Source: Streptomyces aurantiacus
GTDB taxonomy: Bacteria > Actinomycetota > Actinomycetes > Streptomycetales > Streptomycetaceae
Assembly: GCF_027107535.1 (NCBI RefSeq)
Contig: NZ_CP114283.1
Location: 2,914,001 to 2,978,000, forward strand
Reading direction: 5' to 3'
DNA: 64,000 nucleotides
Made by a program: the position numbers and the translations under genes. Position 1 is the first letter of the stretch. Each line of letters opens with the position of its first letter. The notes under the pieces were generated by a model. That model saw only the letters and a list, made by a program, of their open reading frames with translations, ran no database searches and was not told the DNA's origin. Below, piece by piece: positions 1 through 11,623 of the stretch.

Positions 1-1
1 G

Positions 2-79
2 GCGGCTCGGATGGCCCGTGGCGGGAGCGGGGGAAGCGACGCGGTACGGATTCGGATCGACCCGCCCGACATCGGATGA
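2..79 (+). CDS. priA: Probable 3' end of primosomal protein N' (PriA), partial
   Basis: Frame 2 is open from the window edge to a TGA at 77-79 and encodes 25 residues ending VRIRIDPPDIG. Actinobacterial PriA proteins commonly end in a basic strand followed by a DP motif, and from memory priA lies just upstream of fmt in Streptomyces. The identification rests on this short tail and on gene order only. PriA is the primosome assembly protein that restarts stalled replication forks. A stem-loop follows at 146-171. The fragment could instead belong to an unrelated gene. Confidence 0.4.
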   Translation, partial: AARMARGGSGGSDAVRIRIDPPDIG

Positions 80-145
80 CCACCCTGGCCCGGCAGGACG
101 CCTCAGGTGGGGAACTGTGACCGGCTGCCGGTCGGGCGTACAGGT

Positions 146-171
146 CTGCCCCCGAACTCTGTCGGGGGCAG
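146..171. terminator. Stem-loop terminator
   Basis: CTGCCCCCGA (146-155) pairs perfectly with TCGGGGGCAG (162-171) around a 6-nt loop. There is no T-tract, as is usual in Streptomyces. It lies between the putative priA end and the convergent HTH gene, so it can serve both. Confidence 0.7.
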
Positions 172-204
172 CCAGGGAGTGCTCAGGGCGGACAGGTGTG
201 CGCG

Positions 205-2095
<1,891 letters not shown>

Positions 2096-2146
2096 CCGCG
2101 GGCGGCCGCCCGCCGGGGGACAGGTGTGACGTGATGTGCGGGTCGT

Positions 2147-2185
2147 GGGGGCTGGTCGGGCAGTACCCCGCGCCCCTTCCGGGCT
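2147..2185 (+). repeat. Dispersed GC-rich intergenic repeat, copy A
   Basis: The stretch GGGCTGGTCGGGCAGTACCC followed by CGCGCCCC resembles copies at 13647 and 13720 and part of 62425. It lies in the fmt-rsmB spacer and is preceded by GTGATGTG, as is copy C. Confidence 0.55.
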
Positions 2186-2283
2186 GCGCCGTTCGCCTTC
2201 GAAGGCGTGGAGGGCGTGCTCGTGGGGCGGGTGGGCGACGTACGCTGGGGCTGTATCTCTTCCACGAGCCGGAGCACCTTTAC

Positions 2284-3708
2284 GTGAACGAGCAGTCCCC
2301 TCGGCCCCGTCAGCAGCGCAAGCCCTATCGCCGTCCGCAGAAGGACCCCGTACGGATGCTCGCCTTCGAGGCGCTGCGGGCCGTGGACGAGAGGGACGCG
2401 TACGCGAATCTCGTACTGCCGCCCCTGCTGCGCAAGGCCCGGGAGAAGGACGACTTCGACGGGCGGGACGCGGCACTGGCGACGGAGCTGGTGTACGGGA
2501 CGCTGCGTCGGCAGGGCACCTATGACGCCGTCATCGCGGCCTGCGTGGACCGGCCGCTGCGCGAGGTCGACCCGCCGGTGCTCGATGTGCTGAGCCTGGG
2601 CGCGCACCAGCTGCTCGGGACGCGGATCCCGACGCACGCCGCCGTGTCCGCGTCCGTCGACCTCGCGAGGGTCGTGCTCGGGGACGGGCGGGCGAAGTTC
2701 GTCAACGCCGTGCTGCGGAAGATCGCGCAGCACGATCTGGACAGCTGGATCGAGAAGGTCGCGCCGCCCTACGACGAGGACCCCGAGGACCACCTCGCCG
2801 TCGTCCACTCGCATCCGCGGTGGGTCGTCTCGGCGCTGTGGGACTCGCTCGGCGGCGGACGCGCCGGGATCGAGGATCTGCTGGAGGCCGACAACGAGCG
2901 GCCCGAGGTGACCCTGGTCGCCCGGCCCGGCCGCTCCACCGCCGACGAGATCCTCGGCGTGCTCGGCGAGGAGAACGCGCTGCCGGGACGCTGGTCGCCG
3001 TACGCCGTGCGGCTGTCCGAGGGCGGCGAGCCCGGTGCCATCGAGGCCGTACGCGAAGGCCGGGTGGGCGTTCAGGACGAGGGCAGCCAGCTGGTGGCCC
3101 TCGCCCTCGCCAACGCGCCGCTCGACGGGCCGGACAAGGCATGGCTCGACGGATGCGCCGGGCCGGGCGGCAAGGCGGCCATGCTCGCCGGGCTCGCCGC
3201 CGAGCGCGGGGCCGTGCTGCTCGCCTCCGAGAAGCAGCCGCACCGGGCCGGGCTGGTCGCGAAGACACTCGCCGGGAACCCCGGGCCGTACCAGGTCATC
3301 GCCGCCGACGGGACACGGCCGCCGTGGCGGGCCGGGACCTTCGACCGCGTCCTGATGGACGTGCCCTGCACCGGGCTCGGTGCTCTGCGCCGGCGTCCCG
3401 AGGCCCGCTGGCGGCGCCGGCCCGACGACCTGGACGGCTTCGCCCCGCTGCAGCGGGGGCTGTTGCGCACGGCGCTCGACTCGGTGCGGGTCGGCGGTGT
3501 CGTCGGCTACGCCACCTGCTCGCCGCACCTCGCCGAGACCCGGGCCGTGGTCAACGACGTACTCAAGCAGCACGACGCCGAACTCCTCGACGCCCGGCCG
3601 CTGTTCCAGGGTGTCCCGGCCCTGGGCGAGGGGCCGGACGTCCAGTTGTGGCCGCACCTGCACGGGACGGACGCGATGTATCTGGCGCTGATCCGCCGGA
3701 CGGGCTGA
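2284..3708 (+). CDS. rsmB: 16S rRNA m5C967 methyltransferase (RsmB/Sun)
   Basis: Methylates C5 of a cytosine in 16S rRNA using S-adenosylmethionine. GTG at 2284 is chosen because coding sense begins there (474 aa); the frame remains open upstream but overlaps fmt. The N-terminal NusB-like RNA-binding domain is at about residues 20-155. The methyltransferase domain follows, with SAM motif DGCAGPGGKAAML, the motif IV cysteine in DVPCTGLGALRRRPEARW, and the catalytic cysteine in YATCSPHLAET. Pairing with fmt is the ancestral fmt-sun arrangement of bacteria. A shadow frame runs antisense across it and is not a gene. Confidence 0.96.
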   Translation: MNEQSPRPRQQRKPYRRPQKDPVRMLAFEALRAVDERDAYANLVLPPLLRKAREKDDFDGRDAALATELVYGTLRRQGTYDAVIAACVDRPLREVDPPVLDVLSLGAHQLLGTRIPTHAAVSASVDLARVVLGDGRAKFVNAVLRKIAQHDLDSWIEKVAPPYDEDPEDHLAVVHSHPRWVVSALWDSLGGGRAGIEDLLEADNERPEVTLVARPGRSTADEILGVLGEENALPGRWSPYAVRLSEGGEPGAIEAVREGRVGVQDEGSQLVALALANAPLDGPDKAWLDGCAGPGGKAAMLAGLAAERGAVLLASEKQPHRAGLVAKTLAGNPGPYQVIAADGTRPPWRAGTFDRVLMDVPCTGLGALRRRPEARWRRRPDDLDGFAPLQRGLLRTALDSVRVGGVVGYATCSPHLAETRAVVNDVLKQHDAELLDARPLFQGVPALGEGPDVQLWPHLHGTDAMYLALIRRTG

Positions 3709-3733
3709 CCTCCCTCGGGCTAGCGGACCAGGG

Positions 3734-5965
3734 TCACTTCGAGGGGCCACCCGGTCGCGAGGCCGGTTCCGACGCACCCGTCCCGGCTCCCGGGGCGGCC
3801 GGCGGCCGTGTCGTGGTCCCGCCCTCGGCGCCGTCCTCGTGTGCCAGCCGGCCGGGCCACCAGATCTTCGGTCCCACGTCCAGGAACAGGGACGTCACGA
3901 GGACCGAGCGCACGATGAACGTGTCGATCAGCACGCCCAGGGCCACCGCGAAGCCGAGTTCGGCGAAGGCGACCATCGGGAGGGTCGCCAGGGCCGCGAA
4001 CGTGCCCGCGAGCACCAGGCCTGCCGAGGTGATGACCGCGCCGGTGGTGGAGAGGCCCGTCACCACACCCTTGCGGGTGCCCTGGCCGGCTGCCTCCTCG
4101 CGGATCCGGGTGGTCAGGAAGATGTTGTAGTCGATGCCCAGAGCCACCAGGAAGACGAAGACGAACAGTGGGAAGTCCGTCGACTCGCCCGCGTAGTCGA
4201 AGACGTACCGGAACGCGAGCGCGCTGATGCCCAGCGCGGCGGCGAAGGACAGCACCACCGTGCCGATCAGCAGCAGCGGGGCGATCAGGGCGCGGAGCAG
4301 GGCACAGAGGATCAGCAGCACCACGACCAGCACCAGCGGGATGATCAGGATGTTGTCGTGGGTCGTCGCCTCGTCCATGTCCAGCAGTGATGCCGTACCG
4401 CCGCCGACCTGCGCGTCCGCGTCCGGCACGTCGTGGACGGCGTCCCGTACCCGCTCGACCGTCTGTTTCGCGGCCTCGCTGTCCGCCGGGTCGGTCATCG
4501 TGGCCTCGAAGAGGACCTTGCCCTCGAACTCGGGTTTCGTGCCCGGCGGCAGGCCGAGGGATTCCGGTACGACCCCTCGGGTGTCCGCGACCGCCCGGCC
4601 GACCTCCTCGGCCTGGGCGCGGTTGCTGACGATGACGAGCGGATCGCCGCTGCCCGCGGGGAAGTACCGCGCGGACACCTCCTGGCCGACGATCGAGTCG
4701 GGTTCGCCGGTGAAGGCGTCGGCGTTGCTGATGCCCTCCGCGCGCAGCTGGACGAGGCCCAGCGACAACAGCGCGAGGACCGCCGCCGTGACGGCCCAGA
4801 TCATGCGCGGGCGAAGCGAGATACGGCGGCCCATCCGGGCCCAGACACCGCGCTCGGTGGGGTCGGGGGAGCCGAGGTGCGGGATCACCGGCCAGAAGAT
4901 CCAGCGGCCGCAGATCACCAGCAGGGCCGGGAAGAGCGTCAGCATCGCGATCAGCGCCACCGCGACACCGATCGCGGCGACCGGGCCGAGACCGCGCGTC
5001 GAGTTCATCTCGGCGGCGAGCAGCACCAGCATGCTCAGGACGACGGTGGCGCCGGAGGCGAGCACCGCGGGGCCCGCCCGGTGCAGGGCGAGCGCCATGG
5101 CCTCGTGGCGGTCCTCGTGGCGGCGCAGTTCCTCCCGGTAGCGGGCCACCAGGAGCAGGGCGTAGTCCGTCCCCGCGCCGAAGACGAGGACCGTCAGAAT
5201 GCCCGCGCTCTGGCCGTTGACGGTCAGCCCCGCGTGCTCCGCGAACAGGTAGATCAGCGCCTGCGCGGTGAACAGCGCCGCGACCACGCCGAGCAGCGGC
5301 ACCAGCAGCAGGGTCGGACTGCGGTAGGTGAGCAGGAGCATCACGATGACGACGATCATCGCCGAGAACAGCAGCGTGGAGTCGATGCCCTCGAAGGCCT
5401 CGGAGAAGTCCGCGGAGGTGCCGCCCGGGCCCGTGATGTGCACGGCGAGCCCGTCCCCGCCCTCGCCGACGTCCGCACGGATCGAGTCCACCGCGGGCCC
5501 GATCTGCTCCCAGCCCTTCTCGTCCATCGTGATCGGCACCAGGACCTGGGCCGCCCGTGGGTCCGTCTGCCGGTCGTAGACGGGGCCACGGGTCTCCGCG
5601 CCGCGGATGCCGTGCGCACGCAGTTCCTTGAGCTCTCGTACGTCCTCGGCGATCCGGTCCCGGTCCTGTGCCGTGAGGCCGTCCGCACGGGCGTACACGA
5701 CGATCGCGGGGATCTGCTCCGGCCTGAAGTCCTCGGAGATCTGCAGGACTTGGGTGGATTCGGCGGAACCGGGCAGCCAGGAGGCCGCGTCGTTGTCCTG
5801 GGCGTCGGCGAGCTTCTGGGCGAAGGGCGCCGTCAGGACCAGCAGCACCAGCCACAGTCCCACGACCAGCCACTTGGACCGCCGGCCGCAGACCAGCCAG
5901 CCGATACCGCGCCGGCCCTGCCCCTGCTGTCCGTGTTGTCCTTGGTTCCCCTGCGCGTCCGTCAT
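3734..5965 (-). CDS. MMPL-family membrane transporter, 743 aa
   Basis: RND-superfamily exporter of the MMPL type, which in actinomycetes exports lipids or hydrophobic metabolites using the proton gradient. The start ATG at 5963-5965 (MTDAQGNQ) precedes a basic stretch and the first membrane segment (about residues 30-48). There are two repeated halves, each with a large extracytoplasmic loop and five further helices. The proton-relay motifs GTDYALLL (first half) and GIDYNIFL (second half) are both present. The Pro/Gly/Ala-rich C-terminal tail looks disordered. It converges on rsmB with 25 bp between the stops. Substrate unknown. Confidence 0.92.
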   Translation of the reverse strand: MTDAQGNQGQHGQQGQGRRGIGWLVCGRRSKWLVVGLWLVLLVLTAPFAQKLADAQDNDAASWLPGSAESTQVLQISEDFRPEQIPAIVVYARADGLTAQDRDRIAEDVRELKELRAHGIRGAETRGPVYDRQTDPRAAQVLVPITMDEKGWEQIGPAVDSIRADVGEGGDGLAVHITGPGGTSADFSEAFEGIDSTLLFSAMIVVIVMLLLTYRSPTLLLVPLLGVVAALFTAQALIYLFAEHAGLTVNGQSAGILTVLVFGAGTDYALLLVARYREELRRHEDRHEAMALALHRAGPAVLASGATVVLSMLVLLAAEMNSTRGLGPVAAIGVAVALIAMLTLFPALLVICGRWIFWPVIPHLGSPDPTERGVWARMGRRISLRPRMIWAVTAAVLALLSLGLVQLRAEGISNADAFTGEPDSIVGQEVSARYFPAGSGDPLVIVSNRAQAEEVGRAVADTRGVVPESLGLPPGTKPEFEGKVLFEATMTDPADSEAAKQTVERVRDAVHDVPDADAQVGGGTASLLDMDEATTHDNILIIPLVLVVVLLILCALLRALIAPLLLIGTVVLSFAAALGISALAFRYVFDYAGESTDFPLFVFVFLVALGIDYNIFLTTRIREEAAGQGTRKGVVTGLSTTGAVITSAGLVLAGTFAALATLPMVAFAELGFAVALGVLIDTFIVRSVLVTSLFLDVGPKIWWPGRLAHEDGAEGGTTTRPPAAPGAGTGASEPASRPGGPSK

Positions 5966-6108
5966 GGCCACCCCCGTAGCCGTGTGTGGAGCTGGTGGGC
6001 CGCCAAGGATGGCACGGGCCGTCCGGCAGGTGCAGTCACTCGGCGGAGTTGGTGCATACCGACTGGTCCGGGTCGGGGACCGAGGAGGGCAACCGGCGCC
6101 GGGCATGG

Positions 6109-6114
6109 CAGGCT
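6109..6114 (+). promoter_or_regulatory. -10 box giving a possibly leaderless rpe mRNA
   Basis: CAGGCT lies 6 nt before the rpe ATG, and no Shine-Dalgarno sequence is visible. The spacing fits a transcript that begins at the start codon. Confidence 0.4.
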
Positions 6115-6120
6115 TGTGGC

Positions 6121-6807
6121 ATGGCCGCGCAGATCAACCCCAGCATCCTGTCCGCCGACTTCGCCCGCCTTGCCGAGGAGGCAAGGGCGGTGGAAGGGGC
6201 CGACTGGCTGCATGTCGACGTGATGGACAACCATTTCGTCCCGAACCTCACGCTAGGTGTGCCGGTCGTAGAGTCCTTGGCGCGGGCGACGGACACGCCG
6301 CTGGACTGCCATCTGATGATCGAGGACGCCGATCGGTGGGCGCCCCAGTACGTAGAAGCGGGTGCCGGTTCCGTCACCTTCCATGTCGAGGCGGCCGCCG
6401 CACCCGTGCGGCTCGCCCGCGAGATCCGGGCCAAGGGCGCCCGGGCCTCCATGGCCCTGCGGCCCGCGACTGCCATCGAGCCGTACGAGGACCTGCTTCC
6501 CGAGCTCGACATGCTGCTGATCATGACTGTCGAGCCCGGCTTCGGAGGCCAGGCCTTTCTCGACATCATGCTGCCGAAGATCCGCCGCACCCGCGAGTTG
6601 ATCAACAAGCACGGCCTCGAACTGTGGCTGCAGGTCGACGGCGGTGTCTCGGCCTCCACCATCGAGCGTTGCGCGGAGGCGGGCGCCGACGTCTTCGTCG
6701 CCGGGTCCGCGGTGTACGGGGCGGACGACCCCGCCCAGGCGGTACGTGCATTGCGCACGCAGGCGGAGGAGGCGACGGCCCAGGCAGCATGGGCATGCGG
6801 CCACTGA
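6121..6807 (+). CDS. rpe: Ribulose-phosphate 3-epimerase
   Basis: Interconverts D-ribulose 5-phosphate and D-xylulose 5-phosphate in the pentose phosphate pathway; cytosolic TIM barrel, 228 aa. The metal-binding and catalytic motifs are visible: SILSADF near the N-terminus, [12 protein letters not shown], the HLMI segment, VEPGFGGQ and QVDGGVS at the phosphate-binding end. ATG at 6121 starts the conserved [14 protein letters not shown]. It is followed by a SorC-type sugar-phosphate regulator, so local control by a phosphosugar is possible. Its substrate, ribulose 5-phosphate, also feeds the RibB half of the RibBA protein encoded at 26.8 kb. Confidence 0.97.
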   Translation: MAAQINPSILSADFARLAEEARAVEGADWLHVDVMDNHFVPNLTLGVPVVESLARATDTPLDCHLMIEDADRWAPQYVEAGAGSVTFHVEAAAAPVRLAREIRAKGARASMALRPATAIEPYEDLLPELDMLLIMTVEPGFGGQAFLDIMLPKIRRTRELINKHGLELWLQVDGGVSASTIERCAEAGADVFVAGSAVYGADDPAQAVRALRTQAEEATAQAAWACGH

Positions 6808-6909
6808 GCCAAGGGAACATGAACGCCGCCCCTCAGGGCTGATCAAGTACGCCGCATCTGCAAGGATGAACGGCGAATCCAGAGTGTGAACAGCAGTGAG
6901 GAGAACGCC

Positions 6910-7929
6910 GTGTCGGGTATGTCGGCGGGCCGGTCGGCCATGCGGATGGGACCCGCTGAGCTGGTGCAGGCGGCGGCCATGGCCCGTCGCTTCTATCTGG
7001 AGGGCAAATCCAAGATCCAGATCGCCGAGGAGTTCGGCGTCAGCCGCTTCAAGGTGGCCCGGGTCCTGGAGACCGCTCTCGAACGTGATCTCGTGAGGAT
7101 CGAGATCCGTGTCCCCGCCGAACTGGACGCGGAGCGCTCGGACGCGCTGCGCGCCCGCTACGGCCTGCGGCACGCCGTCGTCGTCGAGTCCCCGGCCGAG
7201 GCCGAGGAGTCGCCCGACCCGGAGAACCTCGGCGAGGTGGCCGCCGACCTGCTCGGCGAGCTGGTCGCCGAAGGCGATGTGCTCGGCCTCGCCTGGGGCC
7301 GTTCCACCATTCACATGGCGGCCGCGCTCGACCGGCTGCCGCCGTGCACGGTGGTGCAGCTGACGGGTGTGTACGACGCCGGGACGGCCGAGCGCGGCTC
7401 GGTCGAGGCCGTCCGCCGGGCCGCCCAGGTCTCCGGCGGCGACGCCCACCCCATCTACGCGCCGATGCTGCTGCCGGACGTGGCCACCGCGGCGGCGCTG
7501 CGCAGCCAGACGGGCATCGCCCGCGCCTTCGAGTACTTCGACAAGGTCACCGTCGCCTGCGTGTCGATCGGCTCCTGGGAGGCGGGCATCTCCACGGTGC
7601 ACGACATGCTCACCGAGGAGGAGCGCGCCCACTACGCCACCCTCGGTGTGGCCGCGGAGATGTCCGCGCACCTCTTCGACTCCGAGGGCCGCCGCGTCGG
7701 CCGGGACCTGGGGGAGCGGTGCATCACCGTCGAGGCCGACCGGCTTCGGCGGATCCCCGAGGTCGTCGCGATCGCCGGCGGACAGCGCAAGGCGGCCGCC
7801 ATCGACGCGGTGCTGCGGTCCGGCCTCGTCACCAGCCTGGTGACCGACACGGCGGCCGCGGACGCCCTGATGACGGCTGGTCCGACGCCGCGTCCCGCCC
7901 TCGACCGGGCGGACCCCGACGGCATGTGA
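6910..7929 (+). CDS. SorC/DeoR-type sugar-binding transcriptional regulator
   Basis: DNA-binding regulator with an N-terminal HTH (about residues 15-60, including the segment IQIAEEFGVSRFKVARVLE) and a C-terminal phosphosugar-binding domain of the SorC/CggR type (about residues 90-330, with the GLAWGRST and VAIAGG loops). GTG at 6910 is chosen because GTGAGGAG at 6896-6903 is an ideal ribosome-binding site 6 nt upstream; an earlier in-frame GTG at 6886 lacks one. 339 aa. It lies 102 bp after rpe. The effector is probably a sugar phosphate, but the sequence does not show which. Confidence 0.88.
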   Translation: MSGMSAGRSAMRMGPAELVQAAAMARRFYLEGKSKIQIAEEFGVSRFKVARVLETALERDLVRIEIRVPAELDAERSDALRARYGLRHAVVVESPAEAEESPDPENLGEVAADLLGELVAEGDVLGLAWGRSTIHMAAALDRLPPCTVVQLTGVYDAGTAERGSVEAVRRAAQVSGGDAHPIYAPMLLPDVATAAALRSQTGIARAFEYFDKVTVACVSIGSWEAGISTVHDMLTEEERAHYATLGVAAEMSAHLFDSEGRRVGRDLGERCITVEADRLRRIPEVVAIAGGQRKAAAIDAVLRSGLVTSLVTDTAAADALMTAGPTPRPALDRADPDGM

Positions 7930-7985
7930 TCCTCCAGCCGGTCCGGCCGGCGGTTCGACAGCGCGCCTCGCGGGGACGGCTGTGG

Positions 7986-7991
7986 CAGCAT
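7986..7991 (+). promoter_or_regulatory. -10 box 7 nt before the RNase start
   Basis: CAGCAT followed by seven bases and the ATG at 7999 fits a leaderless transcript. No Shine-Dalgarno sequence is present. Confidence 0.35.
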
Positions 7992-7998
7992 CGGCGAC

Positions 7999-8403
7999 AT
8001 GCTGCTCCGGTCCGTCCCCCGTCTGCTGTCCGGGCTGCTGATCTGTCTGGCCGCCCTGTCGGCCGGATGTTCGTCGACGGACACCGGGACGGCCGCACCG
8101 GCCTCGGTCCCCGCCTGGGCCGCCGGGACGAAGACGGTGAGGGAGTCCGACCTGCCCGCCGAGGCCCGCCGGACGCTCGTCCTCATCGACGAGGGCGGTC
8201 CTTTCCCGTACGCCAGGGACGGCGCCGTCTTCGGGAACCGCGAGCGCGAGCTGCCGCGGCGCGAGCGCGGCCACTACCACGAGTACACGGTACGGACCCC
8301 CGGAGAGCGGGACCGCGGAGCCCGGCGCGTTGTCACCGGGCGGGGCGGCGAGGTCTACTACACCGATGATCACTACGACTCGTTCAGGGCGGTGCTGAGA
8401 TGA
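7999..8403 (+). CDS. Secreted or lipid-anchored guanyl-specific ribonuclease (RNase Sa/barnase family)
   Basis: 134 aa. The N-terminus is a lipoprotein-type signal with a hydrophobic core at residues 8-20 and lipobox L-S-A-G-C24. The rest aligns with RNase Sa: LPAEARRTLVLI, GPFPYARDGAVFGNRE, HYHEYTVRTPG and TDDHYDSF. By that alignment the catalytic residues are Glu95, Arg106/Arg110 and His125, all present. The two cysteines that form the RNase Sa disulfide are absent. It cuts RNA 3' of guanine. It overlaps by 4 bp with a barstar gene, which protects the producing cell. Surface anchoring through Cys24 is an inference from the lipobox. Confidence 0.9.
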   Translation: MLLRSVPRLLSGLLICLAALSAGCSSTDTGTAAPASVPAWAAGTKTVRESDLPAEARRTLVLIDEGGPFPYARDGAVFGNRERELPRRERGHYHEYTVRTPGERDRGARRVVTGRGGEVYYTDDHYDSFRAVLR

Positions 8404-8732
8404 CGGACGACGTGCCGGGCCGCCACGTGGTCACGCTGGACCTCGACGGTGTCGCGGACAAGGCCGGCCTCATGGAGCGCTGCGTGAGCGCCCTGGGCCT
8501 GCCGGACTGGTTCGGACGGAACTGGGACGCGCTCGCCGACAGCCTCACCGACCCGTCCGTGTGGCCCGAGGCCGCCGGCGAGGGCGGACTGCTCGTCGTC
8601 GTCACCGGCTGGCGGGTGTACGCGCGGACGCGGCCCGAGGAGTGGGAGATCGCCGAGGAGGTGTTCGCCGGGGCGGCGGACCTCGTGCCGGCGCTCACCG
8701 TGGCGCTGGCCCTTGGAGGATCCCACCAGTAG
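8400..8732 (+). CDS. Barstar-family ribonuclease inhibitor
   Basis: 110-aa intracellular inhibitor of barnase-type RNases. It starts in the ATGA overlap with the RNase gene, so the two are translationally coupled. The barstar pattern is clear: VTLDLDGVADKAGLMERCVSALGLPDWFGRNWDALADSLTD, in which the helix carrying the acidic Asp is expected to plug the RNase active site, followed by LLVVVTGWRVYARTRPEEW. The pair forms a toxin-immunity unit. Because the toxin is exported, the inhibitor probably neutralises enzyme that fails to leave the cytoplasm or re-enters it. Confidence 0.93.
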   Translation: MTDDVPGRHVVTLDLDGVADKAGLMERCVSALGLPDWFGRNWDALADSLTDPSVWPEAAGEGGLLVVVTGWRVYARTRPEEWEIAEEVFAGAADLVPALTVALALGGSHQ

Positions 8733-8740
8733 GCCGCTGA

Positions 8741-10303
<1,563 letters not shown>

Positions 10304-10320
10304 TCCCGACTCCCTTTCGT

Positions 10321-10361
10321 GCGGCCCCTGTTGTCCCGTGGCGCGGGACAACAGGGGCCGC
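10321..10361. terminator. Strong stem-loop terminator after guaB1
   Basis: An uninterrupted 18-bp stem, 10321-10338 with 10344-10361 (arms begin GCGGCCCCTG and CGGGACAACA), closes a 5-nt loop TGGCG. No T-tract. Confidence 0.9.
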
Positions 10362-10392
10362 CCCGCGTCCGGTTGTCGCTAAGGTCGGGCGG

Positions 10393-10902
10393 ATGAGGAT
10401 CGATGCCTGCCGGGCCGAGGACGTCGCCGCCCTGGAGCGGTTCATGCCCTCGCACAGCGTGGACGGGAGTCATGAGGCGCGGTTCGCGCGGCAGGAAGCG
10501 GGCCGGAGCACGTATCTGATCCCCCGGCTCGACGGGCGGCCCGTCGGCCACGCGGAGGTCCGTTGGACCGGTTGCGCGGCTGCCGAGGTGCGCGCCGCGC
10601 GCCCGGGCTGCCCCGAGATCAACGGACTGCTCGTCTGGCCTCGGACGCTGCGCTCGCGGGGCATCGGCGGGGCGCTGGTGCGCGCCGCCGAGGAACTGGC
10701 CGTCGCGCGCGGAACCGGGCTCATGGGCCTCGGCGTCGGCGACGACAACCCGCGGGCGGCGGCGCTCTACACGCGGCTCGGTTACCGGCCCGTCGTGACC
10801 TACGTCGACCGATGGGCGTACCTCGACGTAGACGGCGAGCGCCGTGAGTGCACCGATCCCTGTGTCTTCATGGTCAAACACCTGGACGTCAAGCAGGCTT
10901 GA
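10393..10902 (+). CDS. GNAT-family N-acetyltransferase
   Basis: 169 aa; transfers an acetyl group from acetyl-CoA to an unknown amine. The GNAT core is visible: INGLLVWPRTLRSRGIGGALV (strand beta4 and the acetyl-CoA pyrophosphate loop RSRGIG), followed by GVGDDNPRAAALYTRLGYRPV, the standard motif B with its NPRAAALY helix. ATG at 10393 is chosen because the ORF only becomes GNAT-like from there and lies just after the 10321-10361 terminator. The last codons overlap a 16-bp tandem array that leads into the next gene. Confidence 0.87.
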   Translation: MRIDACRAEDVAALERFMPSHSVDGSHEARFARQEAGRSTYLIPRLDGRPVGHAEVRWTGCAAAEVRAARPGCPEINGLLVWPRTLRSRGIGGALVRAAEELAVARGTGLMGLGVGDDNPRAAALYTRLGYRPVVTYVDRWAYLDVDGERRECTDPCVFMVKHLDVKQA

Positions 10903-10947
10903 CGTCAGGGCGCCTTGACGTCAAGCCTGCCTGACGCGACGCTGGGG
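10884..10947. repeat. Four-unit 16-bp tandem array centred on TGACGTCA
   Basis: Units begin at 10884 (GGACGTCA), 10900 (TGACGTCA), 10916 (TGACGTCA) and 10932 (TGACGCGA), exactly 16 bp apart, with degenerate outer units. The same bases form a large hairpin, 10888-10909 with 10913-10935, holding one bulge and one mismatch. The array covers the end of the GNAT gene and stops 3 bp before the next start. It could be an operator array, a terminator, or both. Confidence 0.6.
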
Positions 10948-10949
10948 TC

Positions 10950-11345
10950 ATGACGACACCGCAGAGCACCGAGCCGCAGTACACGCTGCTGACCGCCGTG
11001 GCCCGTCTCGACGAGCTGAGGGTCCGGGAGTCACTGGCGGGAGCGGGCAGCGACGAGGAGGCCCTCGGGCGGGGCGAACTGCTGGAACTGCTCGCCCTCA
11101 GCGAGGTGGTGGCCCGAAAGGCGGCGTACGGCCGCCAGCTCAGCGTGCGCGCGGCCCGTGCGGCCGGGGCCTCCTGGTCGCAGATCGGAGCGGCCCTGGG
11201 GACCAGCAAGCAGGCCGCGTGGGAGGCCCACAACCGGTGGATCGACGAGCAGGCGGCCGCCCACGGACAGCCCGGGCAGCTGGGCTTCGACGAGGACGAC
11301 GCGGCCGAGGCGCGAGCGATCGCCGGGCAGCCCGACGGCCTCTGA
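10950..11345 (+). CDS. Small helix-turn-helix protein, 131 aa
   Basis: Function unknown. A mostly helical, acidic protein with an HTH at about residues 74-98 (the segment ASWSQIGAALGTSKQAAWEA), similar in pattern to the HTH in the 205-750 protein. The N-terminal half (ELLELLALSEVVARKAAYGRQ) may be a dimerising helix bundle. The ATG at 10950 lies 3 bp after a tandem array of 16-bp repeats, which would be a natural autoregulatory operator. No enzyme motif is visible. Confidence 0.8.
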   Translation: MTTPQSTEPQYTLLTAVARLDELRVRESLAGAGSDEEALGRGELLELLALSEVVARKAAYGRQLSVRAARAAGASWSQIGAALGTSKQAAWEAHNRWIDEQAAAHGQPGQLGFDEDDAAEARAIAGQPDGL

Positions 11346-11400
11346 GCGGGCAGCACGCGCACCCCTCCGTCTGCGACCGCGGCCCCGCGTGCTCGTTTCG

Positions 11401-11479
11401 CGCAACGGTCGAAAGGCCCCGCGCAACGATCGCCCGGCTGCCCCCGATGAACGCAACGATCTTGCGGACGCGCGCAAGG
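11401..11479. promoter_or_regulatory. Four phased CGCAA(C/G)G boxes upstream of the permease
   Basis: Boxes start at 11401, 11422, 11452 (each CGCAACG) and 11473 (CGCAAGG). Spacings of 21, 30 and 21 bp place them on one face of the helix. Around them are the inverted repeats TTTCG-N7-CGAAA (11396-11412) and CGCAA-N5-TTGCG (11452-11466). Lrp/AsnC proteins bind such phased arrays, and an AsnC-type gene lies downstream at 13155. Confidence 0.6.
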
Positions 11480-11623
11480 TTGCTGCATTACGGCCGGAAA
11501 GCCGGGACTCATAGAGTCGTGCGCTGAACGTAGTGTGGCGGGGACCCCGTGCACGGTGGTCCCTCCTCCGGGCTGCCGTGGGGCCGCGCCGCCCTCACCG
11601 GCAGCGATGAAGGAGCCAGCCGC

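Noticed and set aside
3720..5873. Long minus-strand frame of 717 codons overlapping the MMPL gene
   Set aside because: It is a shadow frame, rich in Arg/Gly/Pro with no domains, whereas the other minus-strand frame encodes a clear MMPL transporter.
6253..8373. 706-codon minus-strand ORF across rpe, the SorC regulator and the RNase
   Set aside because: GC-rich antisense openness only; three well-identified plus-strand genes occupy the same DNA.
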